Made by a program: the position numbers and the translations under genes
Notes under the pieces: model-generated
The model's input: only the letters and a program-made list of their open reading frames with translations
Database searches by the model: none
What the model was told of the DNA's origin: nothing
Shown: positions 8,344 through 16,941 of the stretch, one piece after another
Numbering within the stretch: the stretch's first letter is position 1
Layout of the letters: the number at the start of each line of letters is the position of its first letter
From: Subtercola endophyticus
GTDB taxonomy: Bacteria; Actinomycetota; Actinomycetes; Actinomycetales; Microbacteriaceae
Direction: 5' to 3'
Assembly (NCBI RefSeq): GCF_021044565.1
Contig: NZ_CP087997.1
Location: 3,224,001-3,288,000 of the forward strand
DNA: 64,000 nt

Positions 8344-9543
8344 ATGGCTAAGAACGCCTGGTTCGAAACCGTTGCCGAAGCGCAGCGGCGCGCGAAGAAG
8401 AGACTGCCCAGCTCGGTGTACGGCGCCCTCGTCGCCGGCTCGGAGAAGGGCATCACGTACAACGACAACATGAAGGCGTTCTCGCAGATCGGGCTCGCCC
8501 CGCACGTCGCCGGGCACAAGGCCGAACGCGACCTGAGCACGACGGTGATGGGCATTCCGATCTCGCTGCCCGTCATCATCTCGCCCACCGGCGTGCAGGC
8601 GGTGCACCCCGACGGCGAGGTGGCGGTGGCCCGGGCATCCGCCAACCGCGGCACCATCATGGGGCTGAGCTCGTTCGCGTCGAAGCCCGTCGAGGCGGTC
8701 GCCGAAGCGAACCCGAACACCTTCTTTCAGATGTACTGGAGCGGTTCTCGCGACGCCATGGTGCAGCGCATGGAGCGGGCGAAGGCGGCCGGCGCCAAGG
8801 GCCTCATCTCGACCCTCGACTGGTCGTTCTCGAACGGGCGCGACTGGGGCAGCCCCACCATCCCTGAGCGCATGAGCCTCAAAACGGCGATCTCGTTCGC
8901 CCCGAACGTGCTGCCGCACCCGAAGTGGCTGCTCACCTTCGCGAAGTCGGGCCGCATTCCCGACCTCACTGCCCCGAACCTCACCCCTCCTGGTGGCGAG
9001 GCCCCGACCTTCTTCGGCGCCTACTATGAGTGGATGCAGACCCCGCCGCCCTCCTGGGAAGACGTGGCCTGGCTGCGCGAGACCTGGGGCGGCCCGTTCA
9101 TGCTGAAGGGTGTCTCGCGGGTCGACGACGCTCACCGCGCGGTCGATGCCGGCGTGACGGCGATCTCGGTCTCGAACCACGGTGGCAACAACCTCGACGC
9201 CACCCCCGCCACCATTCGGGTGCTGCCGTCGGTCGCTAACGCGGTCGGCGACCAGATCGAGGTGCTGCTCGATGGCGGAATCCGCCGCGGCAGCGACGTC
9301 GCCAAGGCACTCGCCCTCGGCGCCCGCGCCGTGATGATCGGCCGCGCCTACCTCTGGGGCCTCGCCGCCAACGGCCAGGCCGGTGTTGAAAACGTCTTCG
9401 ACATTCTGCGCGGCGGTCTCGACTCGGCCGTGCTCGGGCTCGGCCACTCGAACATTCACGAACTCAACCCCGAAGACCTCGTGATTCCGTTCGACTTCGA
9501 GAAGACGCTCGGCGGGTCGCACCCGCTCATCCCCGCGAAGTGA
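8344..9543 (+). CDS. mftD: MftD, FMN-dependent pre-mycofactocin synthase
   Basis: 399 aa of the FMN-dependent alpha-hydroxyacid dehydrogenase family, preceded by AAGGAG. Family landmarks are ISPTGVQAVHPDGEVAVARA, FMLKGVSRVDDAHRAVDAG (catalytic lysine region), SVSNHGGNNLD (catalytic His with Asn-His-Gly-Gly) and LLDGGIRRGSDVAKALALGA for phosphate binding. In the mft pathway it oxidatively deaminates the excised Val-Tyr product to the redox-active alpha-keto amide. The stop overlaps the mftE GTG start (GTGA), so the two are co-translated. Confidence 0.95.
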   Translation: MAKNAWFETVAEAQRRAKKRLPSSVYGALVAGSEKGITYNDNMKAFSQIGLAPHVAGHKAERDLSTTVMGIPISLPVIISPTGVQAVHPDGEVAVARASANRGTIMGLSSFASKPVEAVAEANPNTFFQMYWSGSRDAMVQRMERAKAAGAKGLISTLDWSFSNGRDWGSPTIPERMSLKTAISFAPNVLPHPKWLLTFAKSGRIPDLTAPNLTPPGGEAPTFFGAYYEWMQTPPPSWEDVAWLRETWGGPFMLKGVSRVDDAHRAVDAGVTAISVSNHGGNNLDATPATIRVLPSVANAVGDQIEVLLDGGIRRGSDVAKALALGARAVMIGRAYLWGLAANGQAGVENVFDILRGGLDSAVLGLGHSNIHELNPEDLVIPFDFEKTLGGSHPLIPAK

Positions 9544-10448
9544 GCGAAGTCGGCCGGCGCGATCTGGCAACCCTCTCGGTGACGACGCTCGGCGTCGGCA
9601 CCCCGGGGGTGGCGGATGCCCGGCCGACCGTGCTCGTTCCGACCGGGTCGACCGAGCAACACGGGCCGCACCTGCCGTTCGCCACCGACACCGTGATCGC
9701 GGCGGCGGTGGCGAGCGCCGTGGCCGAGCGGCTCAACACGTCGGCGGACGCGGAGGGTGCCGCCGGGTCTAGTGCTTCGGTGTCTGGTGCCTCAGCATCT
9801 GGTGCCTCAGCATCTGGTGCCTCAGCATCTGGTGCCGCCGCATCCGGCGCTTGGGCGCCTGGCGCCTCGCATTTTGTCGTCGCCCCAGCGCTGCCCTACG
9901 GCGCGAGCGGCGAGCACCAGCCGTTCGCCGGAACCGTGTCGATCGGCCACGACGCCTTGAAGGTCGTTCTGGTCGAACTGGTACGCTCGCTCTCGACGTG
10001 GGCGGGGCGCATCGTGTTCGTCAACGGGCACGGCGGCAATGTTCCTTCGCTCATGGAGGCCGTCATGGCCATGATCGGCGAGCAGCACAGCGTCTCGTGG
10101 GTGACCTGCAGCGCTCCCCTGGCCCAGTCGCCCATCGATCCCGCCACCGATTCGCACGCGGGCCGCATCGAGACGTCGCTGCTTCTGCACCTCGCGCCGA
10201 GCACGGTCGACATGGCCCTCGCGGTGCCGGGCAACACCGATACTCTCGGCACTCTGCTGCCCATCATGCGCACCGGCGGAGTTGCGGCCGTCTCGCCCAA
10301 CGGGGTACTCGGCGACCCGACCAACGCCACTGCGGCAGAGGGTGCCCAGTTCTTCGAAGCGATCGTGTCATCGGTAACCGACCTGATCGCCGGCGGCGCG
10401 ACGGATGCCCGCGGGCGCCTCATCGCACGGCAGAGCACCCCCGCGTGA
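9540..10448 (+). CDS. mftE: MftE, creatininase-family mycofactocin peptidase
   Basis: 302 aa of the creatininase metallohydrolase family. Metal-binding and catalytic segments are VPTGSTEQHGPHLPFATD near the N-terminus, NGHGGNVPSLMEAV in the middle and SHAGRIETS later. MftE cuts the modified Val-Tyr unit from the MftA leader. Between the first and second blocks (about residues 80-110) there is an insertion of Ser-Gly-Ala-Ser repeats encoded by a 15-bp tandem repeat, absent from the normal fold. It is probably a flexible loop. Starts at GTG overlapping mftD and ends overlapping mftF. Confidence 0.93.
   Translation: MSEVGRRDLATLSVTTLGVGTPGVADARPTVLVPTGSTEQHGPHLPFATDTVIAAAVASAVAERLNTSADAEGAAGSSASVSGASASGASASGASASGAAASGAWAPGASHFVVAPALPYGASGEHQPFAGTVSIGHDALKVVLVELVRSLSTWAGRIVFVNGHGGNVPSLMEAVMAMIGEQHSVSWVTCSAPLAQSPIDPATDSHAGRIETSLLLHLAPSTVDMALAVPGNTDTLGTLLPIMRTGGVAAVSPNGVLGDPTNATAAEGAQFFEAIVSSVTDLIAGGATDARGRLIARQSTPA
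9783..9836 (+). repeat. 15-bp tandem repeat inside mftE
   Basis: The unit TCTGGTGCCTCAGCA occurs 3.6 times without mismatch, and degenerate copies continue on both sides. Each unit adds five residues (Ser-Gly-Ala-Ser-Ala), so copy-number change would keep the frame. This is a candidate variable-number repeat between strains. Confidence 0.9.
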
Positions 10449-11938
10449 GCGTGCCACCCGCGCCGGCCGTCGCGTCTGCTCTGCCGCTCGGCTTCACCGT
10501 CGCACTGAACCACCGCGTTCGCGTCAGAGAGAACGGCCGCGTGCTCATCGGCGGATCGCCGACCCGAGTGCTGTACCTCACCGAGGCGGCTCAGCGCCTC
10601 TTCGTGGGCCGTCGCCTCGCGGTGTCGAGTGCCGCTTCCCGCACGTTGGTCAACCGGCTGCTCGACGCGGCGATGGCCGAGCCCATCGAAGAGACGCTTC
10701 CGGAGTTCGGCGACGACGACTTCACCTGGGTCGTTCCGGTGCGCGACCGGCCTGCCGCGCTCGAGCGGCTGCTGCAGAGCCTCGGCCACGGGCATCCGGT
10801 GGTCGTCGTCGACGACGACTCGAAAGAACCGGCGGCCGTCGAAGAGGTGGCTCGGGGGTTCGGCGCGCGCTATCTGCATCTCGACGTCAATGTCGGGCCC
10901 GGCGGTGCGCGCAACGCTGGCCTCGCCGTGGTCGAGACACGGTTCGTCGGGTTCGTCGACTCCGACATCGTGATCGAGCCGGGGGCCGCCGAGATCTTGC
11001 TCAAGCACTTCGTCGATGACCACGTCGCTCTCGCTTGCCCGCGCGTGCTCGCGCTGCCCGAACCGGGCGGAACCGGCTGGATCGCCCTCTACGAAGAGGC
11101 CCGCTCGTCGCTCGACCTGGGTCGCCGGCCGGCCACCGTGCGACCGCGCTCCGAGGTCTCGTGGGTGCCGAGCGCGTGCCTGGTGGCGCGCGTGGCCGCG
11201 ATCGACGGTGGCCGTGGCCGGGACAGTGGCCTTGGCACCGGCCGTGGCACCGAAACCGACGGGGCCGACTCGACAGCGGGCTTCGCCGCCGGGCTGCGCG
11301 TCGGCGAAGACGTCGACCTCGTCTGGCGCCTGGCCGAAGCCGGCTGGCGCGTGCGCTACGAACCCGCTGCCACCGTGCGCCACGAACACCGCACCGAACT
11401 CGGCGACTGGATGCTGCGCAAAGCGGTGTACGGCACCGGGTCGCTCGAGCTCGGCCGTCGTCATCCGCACGACATCGCCCCGGTCATCCTGGCGCCCTGG
11501 AGCGCCGCCCTCGTCGCCGCCGTACTCGCCCAGCGCCGCTGGTCGCTGCCCGTCGCTGCCGGTCTTTTCGTGTATGCCGCCGTCGGCATACGTCGCAAAC
11601 TCGGCAGCAGCAGCCACCCGACCCGTCTCGCCATCACCCTCACCGCGCAGGGCACATCAGCCGCGCTCTCGCAGGGAATGGCCCTGCTGCTGCGGCACTG
11701 GTGGCCGCTCACCCTCGTCGGCTGTCTCTTCTCGAAGCGTCTGCGCCGCGCGGCGGTCGTCGCGGGCGTGGTCGACGCCGCCATCGAGTGGGTGCGAACG
11801 GATGCCCGGCTCGACCCCCTGCGCTTCGCTCTCGCCCGCCGGCTCGACGACCTCGCCTATGGCGGAGGAGTGTGGTTGAGCGCCATCAGGGGCCGCTCGG
11901 CCCGCGCCCTGCTGCCCGACATTCGCCGCAAGCGCTGA
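10445..11938 (+). CDS. mftF: MftF, mycofactocin glycosyltransferase
   Basis: 497 aa from the GTG at 10445, which overlaps the mftE stop (GTGA). The frame is open further upstream but only as a shadow of mftE. The GT2-like fold shows VVVDDDSKEPAAVEE, the GPGGARNAGL segment and FVDSDIVIEPGA (DxD-type), then GEDVDLVWRLAEAGW. The C-terminal third is hydrophobic with likely membrane segments (APWSAALVAAVLA and following). MftF adds glucose units to pre-mycofactocin. A Gly/Arg/Thr-rich insertion (about residues 256-278) interrupts the catalytic domain and looks like a recent repeat expansion. Confidence 0.94.
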   Translation: MSVPPAPAVASALPLGFTVALNHRVRVRENGRVLIGGSPTRVLYLTEAAQRLFVGRRLAVSSAASRTLVNRLLDAAMAEPIEETLPEFGDDDFTWVVPVRDRPAALERLLQSLGHGHPVVVVDDDSKEPAAVEEVARGFGARYLHLDVNVGPGGARNAGLAVVETRFVGFVDSDIVIEPGAAEILLKHFVDDHVALACPRVLALPEPGGTGWIALYEEARSSLDLGRRPATVRPRSEVSWVPSACLVARVAAIDGGRGRDSGLGTGRGTETDGADSTAGFAAGLRVGEDVDLVWRLAEAGWRVRYEPAATVRHEHRTELGDWMLRKAVYGTGSLELGRRHPHDIAPVILAPWSAALVAAVLAQRRWSLPVAAGLFVYAAVGIRRKLGSSSHPTRLAITLTAQGTSAALSQGMALLLRHWWPLTLVGCLFSKRLRRAAVVAGVVDAAIEWVRTDARLDPLRFALARRLDDLAYGGGVWLSAIRGRSARALLPDIRRKR

Positions 11939-12025
11939 CCCGCAAGCCGTATCGGGGCGCTGACCCGCCCCGACAGTCGCCCGGCCGGCTTCCCGCCACG
12001 CGCCCGTCATGGTCAAACAGCATCG

Positions 12026-12098
12026 GGGGCTTCGGTCGGAGACCAGCGGCTATATCCACGTATTGCGCGCATGTGCACTCTGCTCCGACCGAAGCCCC
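12026..12098. other. 16-bp perfect stem-loop downstream of mftF
   Basis: GGGGCTTCGGTCGGAG at 12026-12041 pairs perfectly with CTCCGACCGAAGCCCC at 12083-12098, leaving a 41-nt loop. It lies in the 236-bp space between the converging mftF and Old Yellow Enzyme genes. A terminator is possible, but the loop is unusually long and there is no T tract, so a structured RNA or mobile-repeat remnant is equally possible. No open frame of note was seen in this gap. Confidence 0.75.
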
Positions 12099-12174
12099 AT
12101 GGAGTCACGGCCGGGGTGGGGTGACGGCGACGACTTACGACCGCCGGCAACGGCCGGCGGCCGACGGCGTGCTG

Positions 12175-13326
12175 TCAGTACAGCGTCGCCTCGTGCTCCT
12201 TCTCATACGCGCGGATGTCGCCCACCCGGCCGGCCCGCAGCTTCTCGGTGAACTCGGGGTCGGAGAGCACTGCGCGACCGAGCGCGACGAGGTCGAATTC
12301 GCCCCGCTCGAACAACTCCACCAGCGGCGCGATCGACAGCGAAGGCTGACGGTCGTCGCTCGCCTCCATGAAGGCACCGGCGACACCGACCGAGCCGAGG
12401 GCGATGGTCGGCAGGCCGGTGAGGTGCTTCGTCCAGCCGGCGAGGGTGCGGTCTGATCCGTCGAACTCAGGAAGCCAATAGCGCCGGGTCGAGGCGTGCA
12501 GCAGAGTCACGCCGGCGTCGACGAGGGGCGTGAGAATCTCGTCGAGCTCGGCTGCCGTCTCGGCGATGCGGGCATCGTAGTGCCCGCCCTTCCACTGCGA
12601 GAACCGAAAGTCGATGGGGTAGTCGGGCCCGACCTCGGCGCGAATGGCTGAGATGACTTCGGCCGCGAGCCGGGTTCGTCCAGACGTCTCACCGCCGAAC
12701 CGGTCGGAGCGCCGGTTGGTCGCCGACCACAGAAACTGGTCGAGCAGGTAGCCGTGTGCCCCGTGCAGCTCGACGCCGTCGAAGCCGACCCGCTGGGCAT
12801 CCACCGCGGCCCGAACGAACGAGGCGATGATCTCGTCGATGTCGGCGGCCGTGGCCACCTCGCCGCGCGGCTGGCCGTTGGCCGAGAGAGCCGACGGGCT
12901 GATGATCGGGGCGCTCGGGTTCAGCGGCGACTGCTGCGAACGAGTGACGCCGAGGTGCCAGAGCTGCGGAAAGATGCTGCCGCCGGCGGCGTGCACCGCG
13001 TCGACGACGACCTTCCAGCCCGCGAGCGCTTCATCGCCGTAGAACAGCGGAATGCGGTCGCTCGACCCGGCAGACGGATGATCGATGTAGGTGCCCTCGG
13101 TGACGATCAGCCCGAGGTGCGGGGCCCGGCGCGCGTAGTACTGCACCACGTCGTCACCCGGAATGCCGTTCGGCGACTGCGCCCGAGTCATGGGCGCCAT
13201 CACGAACCGGTTCGACAGGCTGAGCTCCCCCGAGCGGAACGGGCTGAACAGCGGCGCGGGGTCGGTGTCGTCGAGAAGCGTGTGGATGATCGGTTCGGTG
13301 CCTGTGGCTGGTTCGGTTGTCGTCAT
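12175..13326 (-). CDS. Old Yellow Enzyme family NADH:flavin oxidoreductase
   Basis: 383 aa FMN-dependent ene-reductase fold. Typical blocks are LFSPFRSGELSLSNRFVMAPMTRAQ at the N-terminus, GLIVTEGTYIDHPS, FPQLWHLGV, and GVELHGAHGYLLDQFLWSATNRRSDRFGG (substrate His and signature). The C-terminal phosphate-binding part includes LGSVGVAG and GRAVLSDPEF. Enzymes of this family reduce activated alkenes such as enones or nitro compounds with NAD(P)H. The start is the ATG at 13324-13326; no clear ribosome site. It stands alone between two structured intergenic regions. Confidence 0.92.
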   Translation of the reverse strand: MTTTEPATGTEPIIHTLLDDTDPAPLFSPFRSGELSLSNRFVMAPMTRAQSPNGIPGDDVVQYYARRAPHLGLIVTEGTYIDHPSAGSSDRIPLFYGDEALAGWKVVVDAVHAAGGSIFPQLWHLGVTRSQQSPLNPSAPIISPSALSANGQPRGEVATAADIDEIIASFVRAAVDAQRVGFDGVELHGAHGYLLDQFLWSATNRRSDRFGGETSGRTRLAAEVISAIRAEVGPDYPIDFRFSQWKGGHYDARIAETAAELDEILTPLVDAGVTLLHASTRRYWLPEFDGSDRTLAGWTKHLTGLPTIALGSVGVAGAFMEASDDRQPSLSIAPLVELFERGEFDLVALGRAVLSDPEFTEKLRAGRVGDIRAYEKEHEATLY

Positions 13327-13373
13327 AATGATGCGAACCCGCCGCCCGCGCCAGAGATTCCCCGAGGTTTCGG

Positions 13374-13483
13374 CGCGAGCGCGGTGGTTCGGCGCAGGCG
13401 CGGTGTTTCGGCGCCAGCGCGGTGGTTCGAACTACCGCGCACGCGCCGAAGTACCGCACCTGCGCCAAACCACCGCGCTTGCG
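13374..13483. repeat. large imperfect palindrome of 19-bp units
   Basis: A 110-bp inverted repeat is centred on TTCGAA (13426-13431), with 55-bp arms matching at most positions. Each arm is made of about three units of the form GCGC-NNN-CGCGGTGNTTCG, so it is a tandem repeat folded back on itself. It fills the 218-bp space between fgd and the Old Yellow Enzyme gene. It could act as a transcription barrier or be a REP/MITE-like element. No coding signal. Confidence 0.85.
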
Positions 13484-13544
13484 GGCGACGGGCTCAGACC
13501 CGCGAAAGCCAGAGGGTCCACGAAAGTCAGTGGGCCCGCGAGGG

Positions 13545-14543
13545 TCAGAGGGCGCGCAGCAGGGGGGCGAGGTCGCGCTCGAACTGGGTCGCGAAGCGTT
13601 CTTGGTCGGCACCGGGTCCGTGGAAGACGAGGTGGTTGAAACCTGCGTCGACGTAAGGCTTGATCTGGGCGAGGGCGTCATCGGGGTTCGATACGACGAT
13701 CCAGCGCTTCGCAACCTGCTCGATGGGCAGCGCGTCGGCCGCCTTCTCCATCTCGATGGGGTCTTCGATGTCGTGCTTCTGCTCGGGCGAGAGTGACAGC
13801 GGGGCCCAGAACCGGGTGTTCTGCAGGGCGGCGTCGGGGTCGGTGTCGTACGAGAGCTTGATCTCGATCATCCGGTCAATGTCGGAGTCGGTTCGCTCGG
13901 CCTGGGCCAGCCCCTCGGCGACCGCGGGGAGAAGCTTCTCGGTGTAGAGCTCCATGCCTTTACCCGAGGTGCAGATGAAGCCGTCGCCCGCGCGCCCGGC
14001 GTACCGCGCCACGACCGGGCCGCCGGCCGCGATGTAGATCGGCACGCCGCCCTCTGGCACGTCGTAGATGCTCGCGCCCACCGTGTGGAAGTATTCGCCC
14101 TCGTAGTCGACACGCTCGCCGGTCCAGAGTGCGCGCATGAGGTCGACCGCCTCACGCAGGCGCGCGAAGCGCTGCTTGAAGTCGGGCCATTCGCCCACGA
14201 AGCCGGTGGCGATCTCGTTGAGCGCCTCGCCCGTGCCGATGCCGAGCATCACGCGGTCGGGGTACAGGCAGGCGAGAGTGGCAAAGGCCTGCGCGATGAC
14301 CGCGGGGTTGTAGCGGAACGTCGGTGTCAAGACCGATGTACCGAGCTGGATGCTCGTGGTGCGCTCGCCCACGGCCGCGAGCCAGGCGAGCGAGAACGGG
14401 GCATGCCCACCCTCGTGCCGCCAGGGCTGAAAGTGGTCGCTCACGGTTACACTGTCGAAGCCGTGTTTCTCGGCCTGCACCCCGATTTCGACAAGTTCTC
14501 GCGGGCCGAACTGTTCGGCAGATGCCTTGAGACCGAGTTTCAC
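13545..14543 (-). CDS. fgd: F420-dependent glucose-6-phosphate dehydrogenase
   Basis: 332 aa luciferase-like monooxygenase fold, very close to mycobacterial FGD. Shared stretches include [73 protein letters not shown] and [14 protein letters not shown]. It oxidises glucose-6-phosphate and reduces coenzyme F420. The start is GTG at 14541-14543 with AAAGGAG upstream. It is a single gene, close to the mycofactocin locus but not in its operon. Its presence implies that the organism makes F420. Confidence 0.96.
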   Translation of the reverse strand: MKLGLKASAEQFGPRELVEIGVQAEKHGFDSVTVSDHFQPWRHEGGHAPFSLAWLAAVGERTTSIQLGTSVLTPTFRYNPAVIAQAFATLACLYPDRVMLGIGTGEALNEIATGFVGEWPDFKQRFARLREAVDLMRALWTGERVDYEGEYFHTVGASIYDVPEGGVPIYIAAGGPVVARYAGRAGDGFICTSGKGMELYTEKLLPAVAEGLAQAERTDSDIDRMIEIKLSYDTDPDAALQNTRFWAPLSLSPEQKHDIEDPIEMEKAADALPIEQVAKRWIVVSNPDDALAQIKPYVDAGFNHLVFHGPGADQERFATQFERDLAPLLRAL

Positions 14544-14655
14544 GATGCGCGACTCCTTTGTAGATGGCGACTCTTCACTCTACCGAACGGGTCTGACGAC
14601 CGGCCCGGCCCGGGCCGGTCGACCGGGCGGATGCACCGTGCGCGGACGCACCGCG

Positions 14656-15693
14656 TCACGGCTGCACCAGCACCTTGAGTGCCGAGCGGTCATCCATCGC
14701 CCGATAACCCGCCAAAACCTCGTCGATCGAAACCGTGCGGTCGAAAACGCGGCCCGGCTCGATGCGCCCCTCGAGCACGTCGGGCAGCGCGGCCTCGATG
14801 TACGCACGAACGGGCGCGGGGCCCCCGGTGAGGGTGATGTTCGCGCCGAACAGGGCGTTCCAGCCCACGGGAGCGCGGTTGTACTGCGGAACACCGACGC
14901 GCGAGATCACGCCGCCCGGGCGCACGATGCCGTAGGCCTGCTCGTACGCCGGCATGAGGCCGACCGCCTCGAGCACGATGTGGCTGCCCTCGCCCCCGGT
15001 GAGCTCCCGCACGGCGGCAACACCCTCTTCACCGCGCTCGGAGACAACATCGGTGGCACCGAACTCGACACCGAGATCAGTGCGGGCGGTGTGCCGGCCC
15101 ATCAGAATGATACGTTCGGCGCCCAGCCGCTTCGAGGCGAGCACCGCCGAGAGCCCCACGGCGCCATCTCCGATCACCGTGACCGTCTTGCCCGGCTCGA
15201 CCCGCCCCTGGCGAGCGGCATGGTACCCGGTGAGGTACACGTCAGAGAGAGTGAGCAGCGAGGGGTAGAGCGCCTCATCGACGGCAGCCGGGACTTTCAC
15301 CAGCGAACCGTCGGCCTGCGGTACCCGAATAGCCTCGGCCTGACCGCCGCCGACACCGCGGGCGCCGTAGTACCCACCGTGCGGGCACGAGGTCTGCACG
15401 CCTTCCCGGCAGAAGACGCAGGTGTTGTCTTGATACGTGAACGGAGCGATGACGAAGTCGCCCGCCTTCACGGTCGACACCGAGCCGCCGACCTCTTCGA
15501 CCACTCCGATGTACTCGTGGCCCATCGGCTTCGGGTACCGCAGATCTTGCGCGGTGTGGAACGGATGCAGATCTGACCCGCAGATGCAGGCGAGCGTCAC
15601 GCGCACAATCGCATCGGTGGGCTGCTGGATGATCGGGTCGGGCACGCTCTCGACACGAACATCGCCGACACCGTACAGATAAGTCGCTCTCAT
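14656..15693 (-). CDS. zinc-type alcohol dehydrogenase
   Basis: 345 aa medium-chain dehydrogenase starting MRATYLYGVGDVRVESVPDP. Catalytic zinc ligands are in CICGSDLHPFH and the GHEYIGVVEEVG block. In the structural zinc loop (DNTCVFCREGVQTSC) the first of the four usual cysteines is replaced by aspartate. The NAD(P) Rossmann motif is GDGAVGLSAVLA. The ATG at 15691-15693 is preceded by a G-rich ribosome site. Likely substrate is a primary or secondary alcohol. It faces away from a second alcohol dehydrogenase at 15943. Confidence 0.92.
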   Translation of the reverse strand: MRATYLYGVGDVRVESVPDPIIQQPTDAIVRVTLACICGSDLHPFHTAQDLRYPKPMGHEYIGVVEEVGGSVSTVKAGDFVIAPFTYQDNTCVFCREGVQTSCPHGGYYGARGVGGGQAEAIRVPQADGSLVKVPAAVDEALYPSLLTLSDVYLTGYHAARQGRVEPGKTVTVIGDGAVGLSAVLASKRLGAERIILMGRHTARTDLGVEFGATDVVSERGEEGVAAVRELTGGEGSHIVLEAVGLMPAYEQAYGIVRPGGVISRVGVPQYNRAPVGWNALFGANITLTGGPAPVRAYIEAALPDVLEGRIEPGRVFDRTVSIDEVLAGYRAMDDRSALKVLVQP

Positions 15694-15785
15694 CCCCCCA
15701 GTTTTGCAGACGGTGCTGCCACCCGTTGTGGCGCGACCGACCGCCTCGCACCTCCTCGGGTGGCTTCCGCACGATCGACTTTGCA

Positions 15786-15821
15786 AAAAAGCCCCCAAAG
15801 ACGCGCGGAAAGGGGCTTTTT
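15786..15821. terminator. bidirectional hairpin terminator between divergent dehydrogenases
   Basis: AAAAAGCCCC (15786-15795) pairs with GGGGCTTTTT (15812-15821), giving a GC stem flanked by A and T runs, so it can stop transcription in both directions. Oddly, it lies upstream of both flanking genes, not downstream of any. It may be an attenuator or mark a gene that has been lost. Confidence 0.75.
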
Positions 15822-15887
15822 CGCCAACTGGATCGAGACTTGCGAGAGGCTACGGCACCGGCTGAACATGGTTGACTAGTTCGGAAC

Positions 15888-15933
15888 GGGAGAGGGAGGG
15901 AGTGGGAGAGAAAGAGGGAGAGGGAGGGAGGGG
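15888..15933 (+). other. polypurine (GA-rich) tract upstream of alcohol dehydrogenase
   Basis: Forty-six bases of G and A with a single T at 15903, ending 9 bp before the ATG at 15943. Its last part supplies the ribosome site of the next gene. Such tracts can form triplex DNA or slip during replication, so its length may vary. Confidence 0.8.
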
Positions 15934-15942
15934 TTGCCGAGA

Positions 15943-16941
15943 ATGCTGAAGCGGACGATGCGGGCCGCGCGCCTGCTGCCCGGCGCAACGAGGCTGACCA
16001 TCGGCGACGTTGCGGTGCCGGTGGTGCGGCCGGGCTGGGTTCTGCTCGAGGTGCGGGCGGCCGGGCTGTGCCATACCGACATCCATGTCATGCACGGTGT
16101 CGAGTTCAGCACGAAGCGCGGAGCCGACTACGCGATCAAGCGCCCGCTGATTCTCGGGCACGAGGTGGCCGGCATCGTTGTCGAGGTCGGATCCGGCGAC
16201 GACGCCGCACTCCTCGGCACACGGATGGCCGCGGGCGGCTGGGCCGGGCCGAGCACCACCCCGGGCATGCACTTCGACGGCGGTTTCGCGTCGTACTGCC
16301 TCATTCCGCGGGGCAAACTGGTGCCCATTCCCGACGCCGTCGACTTCGATGCCGCGGCCGTCGCCACCGACTCCATCAAGACCGCATACACCGCCGTGCG
16401 CCGAACCGCCGGGGTGCGGTCGGGCGAGAACGTCGGCATCATCGGGCTCGGCGGCCTCGGCATGAGCGCGCTGAGAACGGCGGTTCTGCTCGGCGCCAGG
16501 GCGTACGGAGTCGACATCAGCGCAGCCCGCCGCGACGCCGCTCGAGCAGCGGGGGCCACCGACTGCTTCGAGAGTGTCGACGAACTCACCGACGCGGGAG
16601 GAGTCGGTGTCGACGCCATCGTCGACTTCGTCGGCGGCGAGACCACTGCCGCCGCGGTCGAAGCGGTGAACGAGAACGGACGCGTGGTGCTCGTCGGCCT
16701 GGGCGACACCAGCCTCACGATCGACCCGCGTGCCCTCGTGCTCGGCCGCAAGTCGCTGATCGGCTCACTCGGGTCGCAGAACACGGCGGATTTTGTGGCC
16801 GTACTCGATGAACTCGGCCGCGCGAACCTGACCCCCGAGATCGAGGTCATACCGTTCGACGACCTCAACGCCGGCTACGACAGGCTGAGCAGGGGCGAGG
16901 TCAGTGGCCGGCTTGTCGTGCATCCGCCGCAGCCTGCCTGA
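15943..16941 (+). CDS. zinc-type alcohol dehydrogenase without structural zinc loop
   Basis: 332 aa medium-chain dehydrogenase. GLCHTDIHVMHG and GHEVAGIVVEVG carry the catalytic zinc ligands. The structural-zinc cysteine loop is missing: the segment AGGWAGPSTTPGMHFDGGF has no cysteines. The Rossmann motif is GLGGLGMSALRTA, and VDISAARRDAA suggests NAD preference. The ATG at 15943 is chosen over the TTG at 15934 because of spacing from the GGGAGGGG site. The 3' end overlaps the converging lyase gene by 41 bp. Substrate unknown; a catabolic alcohol is likely. Confidence 0.9.
   Translation: MLKRTMRAARLLPGATRLTIGDVAVPVVRPGWVLLEVRAAGLCHTDIHVMHGVEFSTKRGADYAIKRPLILGHEVAGIVVEVGSGDDAALLGTRMAAGGWAGPSTTPGMHFDGGFASYCLIPRGKLVPIPDAVDFDAAAVATDSIKTAYTAVRRTAGVRSGENVGIIGLGGLGMSALRTAVLLGARAYGVDISAARRDAARAAGATDCFESVDELTDAGGVGVDAIVDFVGGETTAAAVEAVNENGRVVLVGLGDTSLTIDPRALVLGRKSLIGSLGSQNTADFVAVLDELGRANLTPEIEVIPFDDLNAGYDRLSRGEVSGRLVVHPPQPA

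Noticed and set aside
8242..9570. Leftward open frame opposite mftD
   Set aside because: Low-complexity composition and full overlap with MftD, which has all active-site motifs.
9783..9836. Tandem repeat considered as a CRISPR-like array
   Set aside because: The units abut without spacers and translate in frame within MftE; no cas genes.
9896..11617. Leftward 573-codon open frame opposite mftE/mftF
   Set aside because: Antisense shadow; no start signal and no recognisable fold.
13374..13483. Palindromic repeat cluster considered as a CRISPR or tRNA-like structure
   Set aside because: Units are contiguous and inverted about a centre, there are no unique spacers, and no cloverleaf can be drawn.
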